Notes under the pieces: generated by a model | The model's database searches: none | The model's input: only the letters and a program-made list of their open reading frames with translations | What the model was told of the DNA's origin: nothing | Assembly (NCBI GenBank): GCA_016713175.1 | Contig: JADJPQ010000009.1 | Coordinates: 124,001 to 188,000, forward strand | Direction of reading: 5' to 3' | Length of the DNA: 64,000 bases | Origin: Planctomycetota bacterium | GTDB taxonomy: Bacteria > Planctomycetota > UBA1135 > UBA2386 | Program-made: the position numbers and the translations under genes | Shown: positions 29,462 through 36,727 of the stretch, in pieces | Layout of the letters: every line of letters starts with the position of its first letter | How positions within the stretch are numbered: position 1 is the stretch's first letter

Positions 29462-30711
29462 CGAGCGGCGAACGACTGTCGGCTTCGCTGGCCAAGGTGC
29501 TGCGCGATGCGTTGCCGGTGGCGGTGGTCGCTCTGGTGACGTTCCGGTTGCTGCAGAACCATGTTGCCGACCGCTACCAGGTCGACAGCGGCAGCATGCA
29601 ACCGACGATCCACGGCACTCCGGTCGGCGGCGACGTCGTGCTGGTCGACAAGACCGCCGCGGCCGCGGAACTGCGGCGCCACGACATCGCGGTGTTCGAG
29701 AAGCCGGGCCGGCCGCGCGAACAGATCGTCAAGCGCGTGGTCGCGTTCGGCGACGAGTTCGTCGATTTCCGCGAAGGCGATCTGTGGCTTGGCCAGGATC
29801 AACAACGGCTGCAGCGCGACGTCAAGGATCCGATCCGTGACCGCGATCTGCGCATACCGTGGACACGCTGGCCGGCTCTCGCCCAAGGCGACCGGCTCCT
29901 GCTGCGCCTGCCCCAGCCGCGCGCCGATGGCCGCATCGATCTGCCGGCGGCAGGCGACCGCCTCGACGACGTCCGGCCGCTGCTGACGATCGCGTCCCGG
30001 CGCCATCGTCTCGAACGTTTCGATGTCGAGTTGTTGGCACCCGGCTTCCACGGCACCTCGCAACAGATCGACTCGAGCTACCTCGATGTCCATGACCGCC
30101 GCGGTCGCGAGAGCGCGCAGCGCATCGACGACGCCGGCATGGATCTGGAGCTGACGACGTCGGCCACCGCGGTGTTGCTGACGTTCGAACTTTGCCCAGA
30201 CGCGTGGACGTTCGTCTGGCAGCCCGCGAACGGCCAGGCCGAACTGTGCCGCAACGGCGAGCCGGTGGCTCGCCAACCGCTGCGCGCCGCCGCCGACCGG
30301 CCGTGCCGTCTCGAATTCGGCCTGTTGGACAACCACCTGTTCCTGATCGTCGACGGCGATGCCGTCTGGAAGCACGAACTGCCGGCCGATGCCCGCACCG
30401 CCGATCCAGGCCCGACCGCGCGCCCATGGCCCCGCACCCTGCTGACGATCGCGGTCCTCGGCGGCGCCGCCGAACTGGCGCGGCTCGAGGTGTTCCACGA
30501 CATCCATTACTTCCGCGAGCGGATTCCCGGCCTGCCAGGAGCCAGCGATTGGCCGCGGCTCGTCCCGCCCGGCCACGCATTCCTGCTCGGCGACAACACC
30601 ATCGACAGCGTCGACAGCCGTTCGTTCGGGGCCGTGCCGATGGCCACCTTCCTCGGCCGACCGCGCAGCGTTCTCGGCCCCTGGCCGCGCCACCGATGGT
30701 TCCGGCGATGA
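29458..30711 (+). CDS. lepB: Signal peptidase I with large insertion
   Basis: A 417-residue type I signal peptidase that cleaves exported preproteins. One N-terminal helix (residues ~18-33) anchors it; the catalytic serine is S46 in SGSMQPT and the general base is K92 in IVKRVVAFGDE. The C-terminal box AFLLGDNTIDSVDSRSFG is intact. Between residues ~105 and ~375 lies a ~260-residue insertion, beta-rich and with FGLLDNHLFLIVDGDAVW, resembling a concanavalin-like or LamG jelly roll. Typical enzymes are 200-320 residues. ATGA overlaps link it to both neighbours. Confidence 0.88.
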   Translation: MTSGERLSASLAKVLRDALPVAVVALVTFRLLQNHVADRYQVDSGSMQPTIHGTPVGGDVVLVDKTAAAAELRRHDIAVFEKPGRPREQIVKRVVAFGDEFVDFREGDLWLGQDQQRLQRDVKDPIRDRDLRIPWTRWPALAQGDRLLLRLPQPRADGRIDLPAAGDRLDDVRPLLTIASRRHRLERFDVELLAPGFHGTSQQIDSSYLDVHDRRGRESAQRIDDAGMDLELTTSATAVLLTFELCPDAWTFVWQPANGQAELCRNGEPVARQPLRAAADRPCRLEFGLLDNHLFLIVDGDAVWKHELPADARTADPGPTARPWPRTLLTIAVLGGAAELARLEVFHDIHYFRERIPGLPGASDWPRLVPPGHAFLLGDNTIDSVDSRSFGAVPMATFLGRPRSVLGPWPRHRWFRR

Positions 30712-31265
30712 ACGTCGACCAGGAACCGCCGCCCGATGCCAGGACCGTGCACACGTTCGCCGGCTGTCTCTACTCGTTGATGCTGGTCGGTTCGATGTTC
30801 TGGCTGTGGCTGCGCGATCGGACCGATGTCCTGGCCACGACCGCACTCGGCAACCATGGTCTGCCGGTGGCGCTGGGGGCCGGACTGCTCGGCGGCGGGC
30901 TCGGGGCGGGCGCTCTGACCCTGGCCAGCCGCCGCCTGAGGTCGCTGCGCACGATCGAACAGCGCCTGGCGACAGCGCTCGGCCCCCTCGGCGAAACCTC
31001 CATCCTGTGGTTGTCCCTGCTTGGGGCTCTGGCCGAAGAGATGTTCTTCCGGCTGGCCGTGCAGGACCTCGCCGGTCTGACCGGTTCGGTTGCCTTGTAC
31101 ACGGTCATGAATACAGGTCCCGGTTTCTGGGCGTGGGCCCCGGTGGCGCTGCTGTCGGCGCTGCTGTTCTCCGGCCTCGTGCTCGGCGGCTGCGGTCTGC
31201 TCGCGGCAACCACCGCCCATGCGTTGATGAACTACTTCACGTTGCGAAGGATCCTACCGTCGTGA
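30708..31265 (+). CDS. CPBP-family intramembrane protein with altered motif
   Basis: A 185-residue membrane protein of the CAAX-protease/bacteriocin-processing (CPBP, Abi) family. Motif 1 is AEEMFFRL (E110, E111, R115) and the last motif is HALMNY (H171, N175). The second motif, normally F-x-x-x-H, seems to be YTVMN at 131-135, with Asn in the place of the metal-binding His. It may therefore be impaired or inactive; the alignment of this motif is mine. The start ATG overlaps the signal peptidase stop and its own stop overlaps the next GTG. Confidence 0.72.
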   Translation: MNVDQEPPPDARTVHTFAGCLYSLMLVGSMFWLWLRDRTDVLATTALGNHGLPVALGAGLLGGGLGAGALTLASRRLRSLRTIEQRLATALGPLGETSILWLSLLGALAEEMFFRLAVQDLAGLTGSVALYTVMNTGPGFWAWAPVALLSALLFSGLVLGGCGLLAATTAHALMNYFTLRRILPS

Positions 31266-33136
31266 TCGCCCTGCCCCTGTCGCTGTCGCTGTCGCTCCTG
31301 TCGACCCTGCCGGCGACCCCGCCGCCACAGGATCCGCCTTCGCCACCGCCAGTGCCAACGGCGCCCGGGGCGGCCGGCGCACCAGCCTCCGGCCAGCCTG
31401 GCCGTCAGGGTCCGCCACCGCCGCTGCCAGTGCCACAGGGTCTCGCGTTCGCTCGCGGCGACCGCAAGATCGAGATCGATGGATCGCTCGTCGACTGGCC
31501 CGGGTTGCCGGCGCTCGATCTGAGCGACAAGCGGCAGCTGTCGGGCACCGCCAACGGCGCCTGGCGCGGCGAGAACGACCTGACGGCGTTCGTGTTCCTG
31601 CTGTGGGACGAACGCGATCTGTACATCGCCTGCACCGTCAAGGACGAGTGGCACCGCTCGCTCGACGCCAACTCGCTGATGGTCACCGAGATCCCGGCCG
31701 CCGACTCGGTCGTGTTCACGTTCGACACCGACCGCAACACGCGCGCCATCGGACCCGATCCGGGCCGCGCCGAAGATCGCGAATTCTGGCTCGCCGACGA
31801 GAACAGCCACGAGGTCGTGCAATGGGATCGGTTGCGCGGCAGCGCCCGCGTGCTGACCGATGGGCGGATGGTCGTCGCCCATGACAAGGAACACGGCATC
31901 ACCTCGTACGAGGCGCGGATTCCGTGGACCGAGATCCTGACCACCGGTCGTGCCGCGCTGCCAGGGCTGGTGTTCGACCTGCAGGTCGTGGTCAACGACT
32001 TCGACGAGATCACCGATCCGATGCCGCAGACCCGGATGGGCTGGACGTTCGGTTGTGGCGCAGTCGTCGACCCGGGTCTGCTCGGCTCGGTGATGCTGGT
32101 GGCCGATCAGGGTGCGCTGCAGGGCGCCTTTCCGGAGTTCCCGTTGAAGGCCGGAACCCCCGGCGAACCGGTTCCCGGCGCGCGCTATTGGCAGGACCTC
32201 GCGACGCGACTGATCGCGCACCCGCCGGCGTTGTACGTCGGGCCGGACGCCCCGGAAACCTGTGGCGGTGCCGAGCGCCTGCGCCTGCTCGAGGAAATCG
32301 AGGATCACTACGAACGGTTCCCGCGCGTCGACTATCTCGAACTGTGTCATCGCTCGCATCGCCGGATGACGCGCGAGGTCGCCGGCCTGTGCGGTCGCGG
32401 CCTGCCGTGGTGGTGGCTCGACGAGACCCGCCGTCTCGGTCGCGCCCTCGACGAAGCGCCGGCGGCAAACACGCTCCGATTGTTCCGGCTGCCGCAAGGC
32501 GGCTGGGTGGTACGCTCCGATCGCGGCGCATTCCTGATCGACCCAGCAGTCCCCGAGCCGCCGGAGTGGATGTGGGCTGGTTGCGAATTCGCCCTGCTGA
32601 CCCAGCCGATGGATCTGACGCGGCGCAACGATCAGCTGCTGGTGCGGATGAACGCCGCCAAACCACCGCGGCCATACCTGACGCACATCGCGTTCCATCT
32701 GCCGCTGGTGCTGATGAAGGACATGGAGTTGATCGAACCCGGCAAGACGTATGGTCAGAACGGCGGCACCCAGGTGCACGCGTTGGGTCAGAAGCGGGAA
32801 GACGGTTCGGTGCCCTATGCGCTCGGTTATCGGATCGAAATCGCCGATGGCCCCGCCCTGCTGCTGGCAGGGCCGTCGCTGCGCGCCAGCGAAGTCCCGG
32901 ACGCCCGCGTCGATGCGCTACTGCTGTCGGTCCGCAATCCCGAGTCACTTGCCATTGCCAAGGCGGCCAACACCGACATGGTCGTCCTGGACGATGGATT
33001 CCTGTGCCAGGCGTTCCCGAATGTGCCGCGTGTCACGCTGCGGGACATGCACCAACTGCAACGCGCCCTGCTGCCCAAAGCATCCATCGTGCTGGCCCCG
33101 GCAGAAAGCCAGGTCATCCGCGGTCGCGCCAAATGA
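31262..33136 (+). CDS. Secreted CBM9-like protein with degenerate metallo-beta-lactamase-like domain
   Basis: A 624-residue exported protein starting at a GTG that overlaps the previous stop. The signal peptide core is ALPLSLSLSLLSTL, followed by a Pro-rich linker to residue ~60. Residues ~65-275 look like a family-9-type carbohydrate-binding or DOMON-like sandwich (KIEIDGSLVDWPG near its start, YIACTVKDEW inside). The last ~200 residues resemble a metallo-beta-lactamase fold, but the expected H-x-H-x-D-H reads as LLTQPMDLTRRND, so metal ligands are lacking. Probably a binding protein rather than an enzyme. Confidence 0.65.
   Translation: MIALPLSLSLSLLSTLPATPPPQDPPSPPPVPTAPGAAGAPASGQPGRQGPPPPLPVPQGLAFARGDRKIEIDGSLVDWPGLPALDLSDKRQLSGTANGAWRGENDLTAFVFLLWDERDLYIACTVKDEWHRSLDANSLMVTEIPAADSVVFTFDTDRNTRAIGPDPGRAEDREFWLADENSHEVVQWDRLRGSARVLTDGRMVVAHDKEHGITSYEARIPWTEILTTGRAALPGLVFDLQVVVNDFDEITDPMPQTRMGWTFGCGAVVDPGLLGSVMLVADQGALQGAFPEFPLKAGTPGEPVPGARYWQDLATRLIAHPPALYVGPDAPETCGGAERLRLLEEIEDHYERFPRVDYLELCHRSHRRMTREVAGLCGRGLPWWWLDETRRLGRALDEAPAANTLRLFRLPQGGWVVRSDRGAFLIDPAVPEPPEWMWAGCEFALLTQPMDLTRRNDQLLVRMNAAKPPRPYLTHIAFHLPLVLMKDMELIEPGKTYGQNGGTQVHALGQKREDGSVPYALGYRIEIADGPALLLAGPSLRASEVPDARVDALLLSVRNPESLAIAKAANTDMVVLDDGFLCQAFPNVPRVTLRDMHQLQRALLPKASIVLAPAESQVIRGRAK
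31277..31294 (+). repeat. Three CTGTCG hexamers in a signal-peptide coding region
   Basis: Three perfect tandem copies of CTGTCG encode LSLSLS in the hydrophobic core of the secreted protein's signal peptide. Changes in copy number would alter length by two residues but not the frame. Read directly. Confidence 0.7.
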
Positions 33137-33218
33137 ATGCGGGTCATTCCCCGGTTCGGTGATGCGCAACAAAGTCTTGCAATCAGGTCGCGTGCGGCCG
33201 ACACTCCCGACCAATCGT

Positions 33219-33239
33219 GACCTCCGATTTCCGGAGGTC
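33219..33239 (+). promoter_or_regulatory. Hairpin in the leader of the AT-hook gene
   Basis: GACCTCCG (33219-33226) and CGGAGGTC (33232-33239) form a perfect 8-base stem with a 5-base loop, 26 bases before the ATG at 33266. The 3' arm contains GGAGGT, a perfect anti-16S match, but no start codon lies at the right distance behind it. No T-run follows. Could be a terminator for the preceding operon or a leader control element. Confidence 0.4.
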
Positions 33240-33265
33240 GCGGCTACAACCCCACGCATATCGAA

Positions 33266-33691
33266 ATGGCTGCCAAGAAAGAAAACCCGGCGATGGACCT
33301 CATCGTCGACATGCTGAAGAAGAACCGCGGCACGAGCTACGCCGAGATCAAGGAAGCTGCCGCCAAGAAGAAGCTCGACGTCTACCCGATCATGTTCGGC
33401 CGCGCGCAGGCACTGCTCGGCATCGTCAAGGCCAAGCCGCGTGGTCAAGGCAAGGTCGCCAAGGCCAAGGCGGCCGCCGCGGCCCCGGCTCCTGCTGCGG
33501 CGCCAGCCGCGATGTTCGGCGTGCCGATCAAGCGTGGTCCTGGTCGTCCGCGCAAGAACCCGCTGCCGGCGTTCGATGGCAGCTCGCTGGAGGGCATTGT
33601 CGCCGCAGTCAAGGGCAGCGAAGCCGCCCGCGCGCGCTATCGCACCGCGCTCGAACGGATCGGCGCGATCCTCACCGACGCGCTGTCGTAG
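33266..33691 (+). CDS. Small basic AT-hook DNA-binding protein
   Basis: A 141-residue protein. Residues 1-58 form a compact helical domain (MDLIVDMLKKNRGTSYAEIK), then a Lys/Ala/Pro linker with histone-H1-like composition (GKVAKAKAAAAAPAP) and an AT-hook core KRGPGRPRKNP at residues 89-99, which binds the minor groove of AT-rich DNA. The C-terminal helix covers ~103-140. It may act as a nucleoid-associated or regulatory protein. Alone between two operons, with its own 129-base leader. Confidence 0.7.
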   Translation: MAAKKENPAMDLIVDMLKKNRGTSYAEIKEAAAKKKLDVYPIMFGRAQALLGIVKAKPRGQGKVAKAKAAAAAPAPAAAPAAMFGVPIKRGPGRPRKNPLPAFDGSSLEGIVAAVKGSEAARARYRTALERIGAILTDALS

Positions 33692-33776
33692 CCATCCGAG
33701 GTCCGATCGACGCACGGCACCCGCGACTCGCTGCGTCGGGTGCCGTGCCTCGAGCCCGGCCGTCGACCTGACCGCG

Positions 33777-34682
33777 TCACCGCTGCGACCCGACAAGCCG
33801 GGTCAGTGCGGGCCCATAGCGATTGTCGGCCAAGGTGTCGAGGTGCGCCGAGAAACCCGCGAGCAGTTGCCGCGTGCGCGGTCCCGCCTCGCCACCGAGG
33901 ATCGGTCGCCCGTCCAGATGCGTGACCGGACCGATGTCCTTCAACGTACTGGTCAAGAACACTTCATCGGCGGTCCGCACTTCCGCGGGCGTCAGGTCCT
34001 GTTCGACTGCAGCGATCCTCTGTTCGCGACAGAACTCGAGCAGCAGCGCGCGCGTGACGCCGGCCAGGATGCCTGCGGTCAACGGCGGCGTCAGCAGCCG
34101 TTCGCCCCGCCAGACGAACACATTCGACGTCGAGGCTTCGGTGACGAAGCCTGCGGTGTTGACCATCAGACAATCGGTCGCGCCGAGTTGCCTGGCTTCG
34201 CGCAGCGCCAGCACGTTGTTGAGGTAATTGCCACTCTTGATCGCCGGATCGAGCGCCCGCCGATCGACGCGCAGGCGATCGACGATCGCCAGCTGGATCG
34301 GCTTGCCGACGATCGCGGGCAACTCCCGCACGATCATGACCCAGCACGGCGGGCCCGGCGCAAACGCCAGATCGATGTTGGGCGCCGTGCCGGCGCCGCG
34401 CGTGACGATGATCCGCACGTAGGCCGCCGTCAGCCCGGAGGCGGCGATCGTCGCCTGCACCCGACGCAGGATCGTCGCGTCGTCGAGATCGAGCTGCAGG
34501 TCGATGCCCGCCGCGGAGTTGCGCAGGCGTGCCAGATGCTCGGGCCACGCGAACGGCACGCCGCGCCGCGTCGCCAGCACTTCGTAGAGGGAATCGCCGA
34601 ACAGGAAACCGCGGTCCATCACCGGCACGCGCGCCTGCGCGAGCGGCAGGATCTCGCCGTCGAGGTTGCAGAGTTCTGGCAT
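33777..34682 (-). CDS. Class IV PLP aminotransferase (D-alanine or branched-chain type)
   Basis: A 301-residue fold-type IV PLP enzyme. Residues VPVMDRGFLFGDSLYEVL start the family signature, PAIKSGNYLNNVLALREA contains the PLP-binding Lys, and GFVTEASTSNVFVW has the Glu that holds the pyridine nitrogen. Possible activities are D-amino-acid transaminase, branched-chain aminotransferase or aminodeoxychorismate lyase; the sequence does not settle it. Divergent from purF with a 41-base gap. Confidence 0.85.
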   Translation of the reverse strand: MPELCNLDGEILPLAQARVPVMDRGFLFGDSLYEVLATRRGVPFAWPEHLARLRNSAAGIDLQLDLDDATILRRVQATIAASGLTAAYVRIIVTRGAGTAPNIDLAFAPGPPCWVMIVRELPAIVGKPIQLAIVDRLRVDRRALDPAIKSGNYLNNVLALREARQLGATDCLMVNTAGFVTEASTSNVFVWRGERLLTPPLTAGILAGVTRALLLEFCREQRIAAVEQDLTPAEVRTADEVFLTSTLKDIGPVTHLDGRPILGGEAGPRTRQLLAGFSAHLDTLADNRYGPALTRLVGSQR

Positions 34683-34723
34683 GGGGAGAGTTCGCGGTCG
34701 CGATGGTAAGCTCGGCTGCCCAC

Positions 34724-36184
34724 ATGTGCGGCTTCATCTCGATCTTCGGTCCCGACCAGCAGGACGTGCTCCAGGACGTGCTTGCCGGTCTCCTCGCCAT
34801 CCAGCACCGCGGTCAGGATGCGGCTGGTGTCGTCACCTACCGTGAGAAGTTCCAGGCCAAGAAGGGCCTCGGGCTCGTCCGCGATGTATTCGAGGAGAAG
34901 CACTTCGGCCGCCTGAAGGGCCATCTCGCCGTCGGCCACGTGCGCTATCCGACGGTGGGTCTCGGTGAGGACACCGATGTGCAGCCGTTCTGGATCGACT
35001 ATCCGATCGGCGTCGCGATGGCGCACAACGGCAACGTCACCAACTTCCACGAACTGAAGCGCAACTACTTCGGCGAACGCCACGTCAAGCTGGCCTCCAA
35101 CTGCGATCTCGAGGTCGTGCTCTACGTGTTCGCCGACTGCCTTGCCCGCCGCCCCGGCACCGCCATCACCGCCGAGGATCTGCAGGCCGCGACCCGCGAG
35201 GTGTTCGCGCGCGTCAAGGGCGCCTATTCGGTGGCCGGCGTGATCGCCGGCGTCGGCATGTATGCGTTCCGTGACCCCTATGGCATCAAACCGTGCATCT
35301 TCGGTCGCAAGCGCACCGAGCAGGGCTGGTGGTACGCCGTCGCCAGCGAATCGGTCGTGCTCGATGTCGCCGGCTATGAGATCGTCCGCGACCTGAAGGC
35401 CGGCGAACTGCTGTGGATCGGCCAGGATCGCGAACCGCGCTTCTTCCAGGTCGGCACCTCGCCGCACCGGCCGTGCATCTTCGAGTACATCTACTTCGCG
35501 CGGCCCGACAGCTTCCTCGACGGCGTCTCCGTCTATGGCGCCCGTCTCGACCTCGGCGCTGCCCTGGCGAAGCAGTGGCAGGCGACCGGACTGGTCGCCG
35601 ACGTGGTGATCCCGGTGCCTGAATCGGCGCGCACCGCCGCCCAGACGATGGCCGATCACCTCGGCATCCCGTACCGCGAAGGGTTCGTCAAGAACCGCTA
35701 TGTCGGCCGCACGTTCATCATGCCGAACGACAAACAGCGGCGGGAGTCGATCCGGCAGAAGCTGAATCCGATCAAGGCCGAATTCGAGGGCAAACGCGTG
35801 CTGATCCTCGACGACTCGATCGTGCGCGGCAACACCAGCCGGCAGCTCGTCAAGATCGCGCGGCAGATGGGCGCGACCAAGGTCTATCTCGCCAGCTATT
35901 CGCCGCCGCTGCTGTATCCGTGCCTCTACGGCATCGACATGTCGACCAAGCGCGAGTTCATCGCCCGCGGCCGCACGCACGAGGAGATCGCCCGCGAACT
36001 GGGCGCCGACCACGTGCTGTATCAGACGATCCCGGACATGGTCGAAGCGGTGCGAACGGCGGCCGGCAAAGCCGGCATCGAGTTCTGCAAGGCGTGCTTC
36101 GAGGGCGTCTATCCGACCGGCGACATCACCGAGCAGATGCTGACGGACATCGAGACGGATCGGATGGCGGCGAGCAAGACGTAG
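34724..36184 (+). CDS. purF: Amidophosphoribosyltransferase
   Basis: First committed enzyme of purine synthesis, moving ammonia from glutamine to PRPP. The ATG at 34724 gives MCGFISIFG, exposing the nucleophilic Cys after Met removal. The glutaminase domain shows LLAIQHRGQDAAG and VGHVRYPTVG; the phosphoribosyl domain has the PRPP loop VLILDDSIVRGNTSRQ. 486 residues is normal. No propeptide is needed with this start, although the frame extends upstream to 34529. Confidence 0.95.
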   Translation: MCGFISIFGPDQQDVLQDVLAGLLAIQHRGQDAAGVVTYREKFQAKKGLGLVRDVFEEKHFGRLKGHLAVGHVRYPTVGLGEDTDVQPFWIDYPIGVAMAHNGNVTNFHELKRNYFGERHVKLASNCDLEVVLYVFADCLARRPGTAITAEDLQAATREVFARVKGAYSVAGVIAGVGMYAFRDPYGIKPCIFGRKRTEQGWWYAVASESVVLDVAGYEIVRDLKAGELLWIGQDREPRFFQVGTSPHRPCIFEYIYFARPDSFLDGVSVYGARLDLGAALAKQWQATGLVADVVIPVPESARTAAQTMADHLGIPYREGFVKNRYVGRTFIMPNDKQRRESIRQKLNPIKAEFEGKRVLILDDSIVRGNTSRQLVKIARQMGATKVYLASYSPPLLYPCLYGIDMSTKREFIARGRTHEEIARELGADHVLYQTIPDMVEAVRTAAGKAGIEFCKACFEGVYPTGDITEQMLTDIETDRMAASKT

Positions 36185-36189
36185 TCGTC

Positions 36190-36472
36190 GTCCGTCACTC
36201 GCCGACTCGCGGCAGGCTCGGTCGATCACGTCCCGATGGATCCGGTAGCCTGTTGCCGACAGCCGCTCGAGCATCGGTCGGACGGAATCTATCAGAGTCC
36301 GCCGGCGTGCCGCGACGAGGGTCCCGGCGACCCCGCGGACCGACAGGCGGTAGACGGTCGCCGCGATGCGCCTGGTGCAGGAGACGCGGCAACTCCAACT
36401 GTTCGATCGCCGCCAGGCAATCAACGGACCACTGTCAGCAACAACGACTTCACCAGGCTCACTTGAACTCAC
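36190..36472 (-). pseudogene. DUF3368 (PIN-like) toxin remnant with frameshift and internal deletion
   Basis: The first part VVVADSGPLI is the PIN-type N terminus of DUF3368 proteins. One base is missing just after it: one frame on from ATTGC the sequence continues correctly as LAAIEQLELPRLLHQ. It then jumps back to the first frame at RRIAATVYRLSVRG and continues VAGTLVAARRRTLIDSVRP to the family end near VIDRACRESA. About 60-70 central residues, which hold the middle acidic site, are absent. No stop is found at the proper end. The start overlaps the antitoxin-like gene, as in intact pairs. Not functional. Confidence 0.7.
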
Positions 36473-36703
36473 GTTCCATCTCGTCGTTGTCGAGGTGTAC
36501 GACCGGGATCCCGAGCCGCCCGCAGGACAACAGGAAGTCGATCCGGTTCATCTCGCACATCCTCGCTGCCTTGCCCGCCGACAGGCGTCCGAGTTCGAAC
36601 ATCCTCGCCATCAACAGGAACTTGGCCTCCTGAACGAACTCCTCGCGTGTTCCAGGAACACAAACCAGGATCACTCAGGGAACTCGATGGTGACGTTGCT
36701 CAT
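36459..36703 (-). pseudogene. UPF0175 antitoxin-like gene with N-terminal frameshift
   Basis: UPF0175 proteins are small DNA-binding antitoxins usually encoded before a DUF3368 PIN protein. The core is clear: FVQEAKFLLMARMFELGRLS, then GKAARMCEMNRIDFLLSCGR and GIPVVHLDNDEMEREFK. The expected N terminus, MSNVTIEFPE, starts at the ATG at 36703 but in another frame and ends at a TGA; one base is missing near 36674. The shorter frame starting at 36674 would lack the first strand. The gene is followed by an overlapping broken toxin. About 24 bases separate it from the upstream gene. Confidence 0.72.
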
Positions 36704-36727
36704 GACCTGAAGCCAAGCATGCACCGA

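Noticed and set aside
34619..36472. A 617-codon - strand frame through purF
   Set aside because: Only its first ~90 codons match anything (DUF3368 remnant); the rest is antisense to purF.
36459..36674. UPF0175 protein as an intact 71-residue gene
   Set aside because: The family N terminus is present upstream in another frame, so the short frame is a truncated product of a frameshift.
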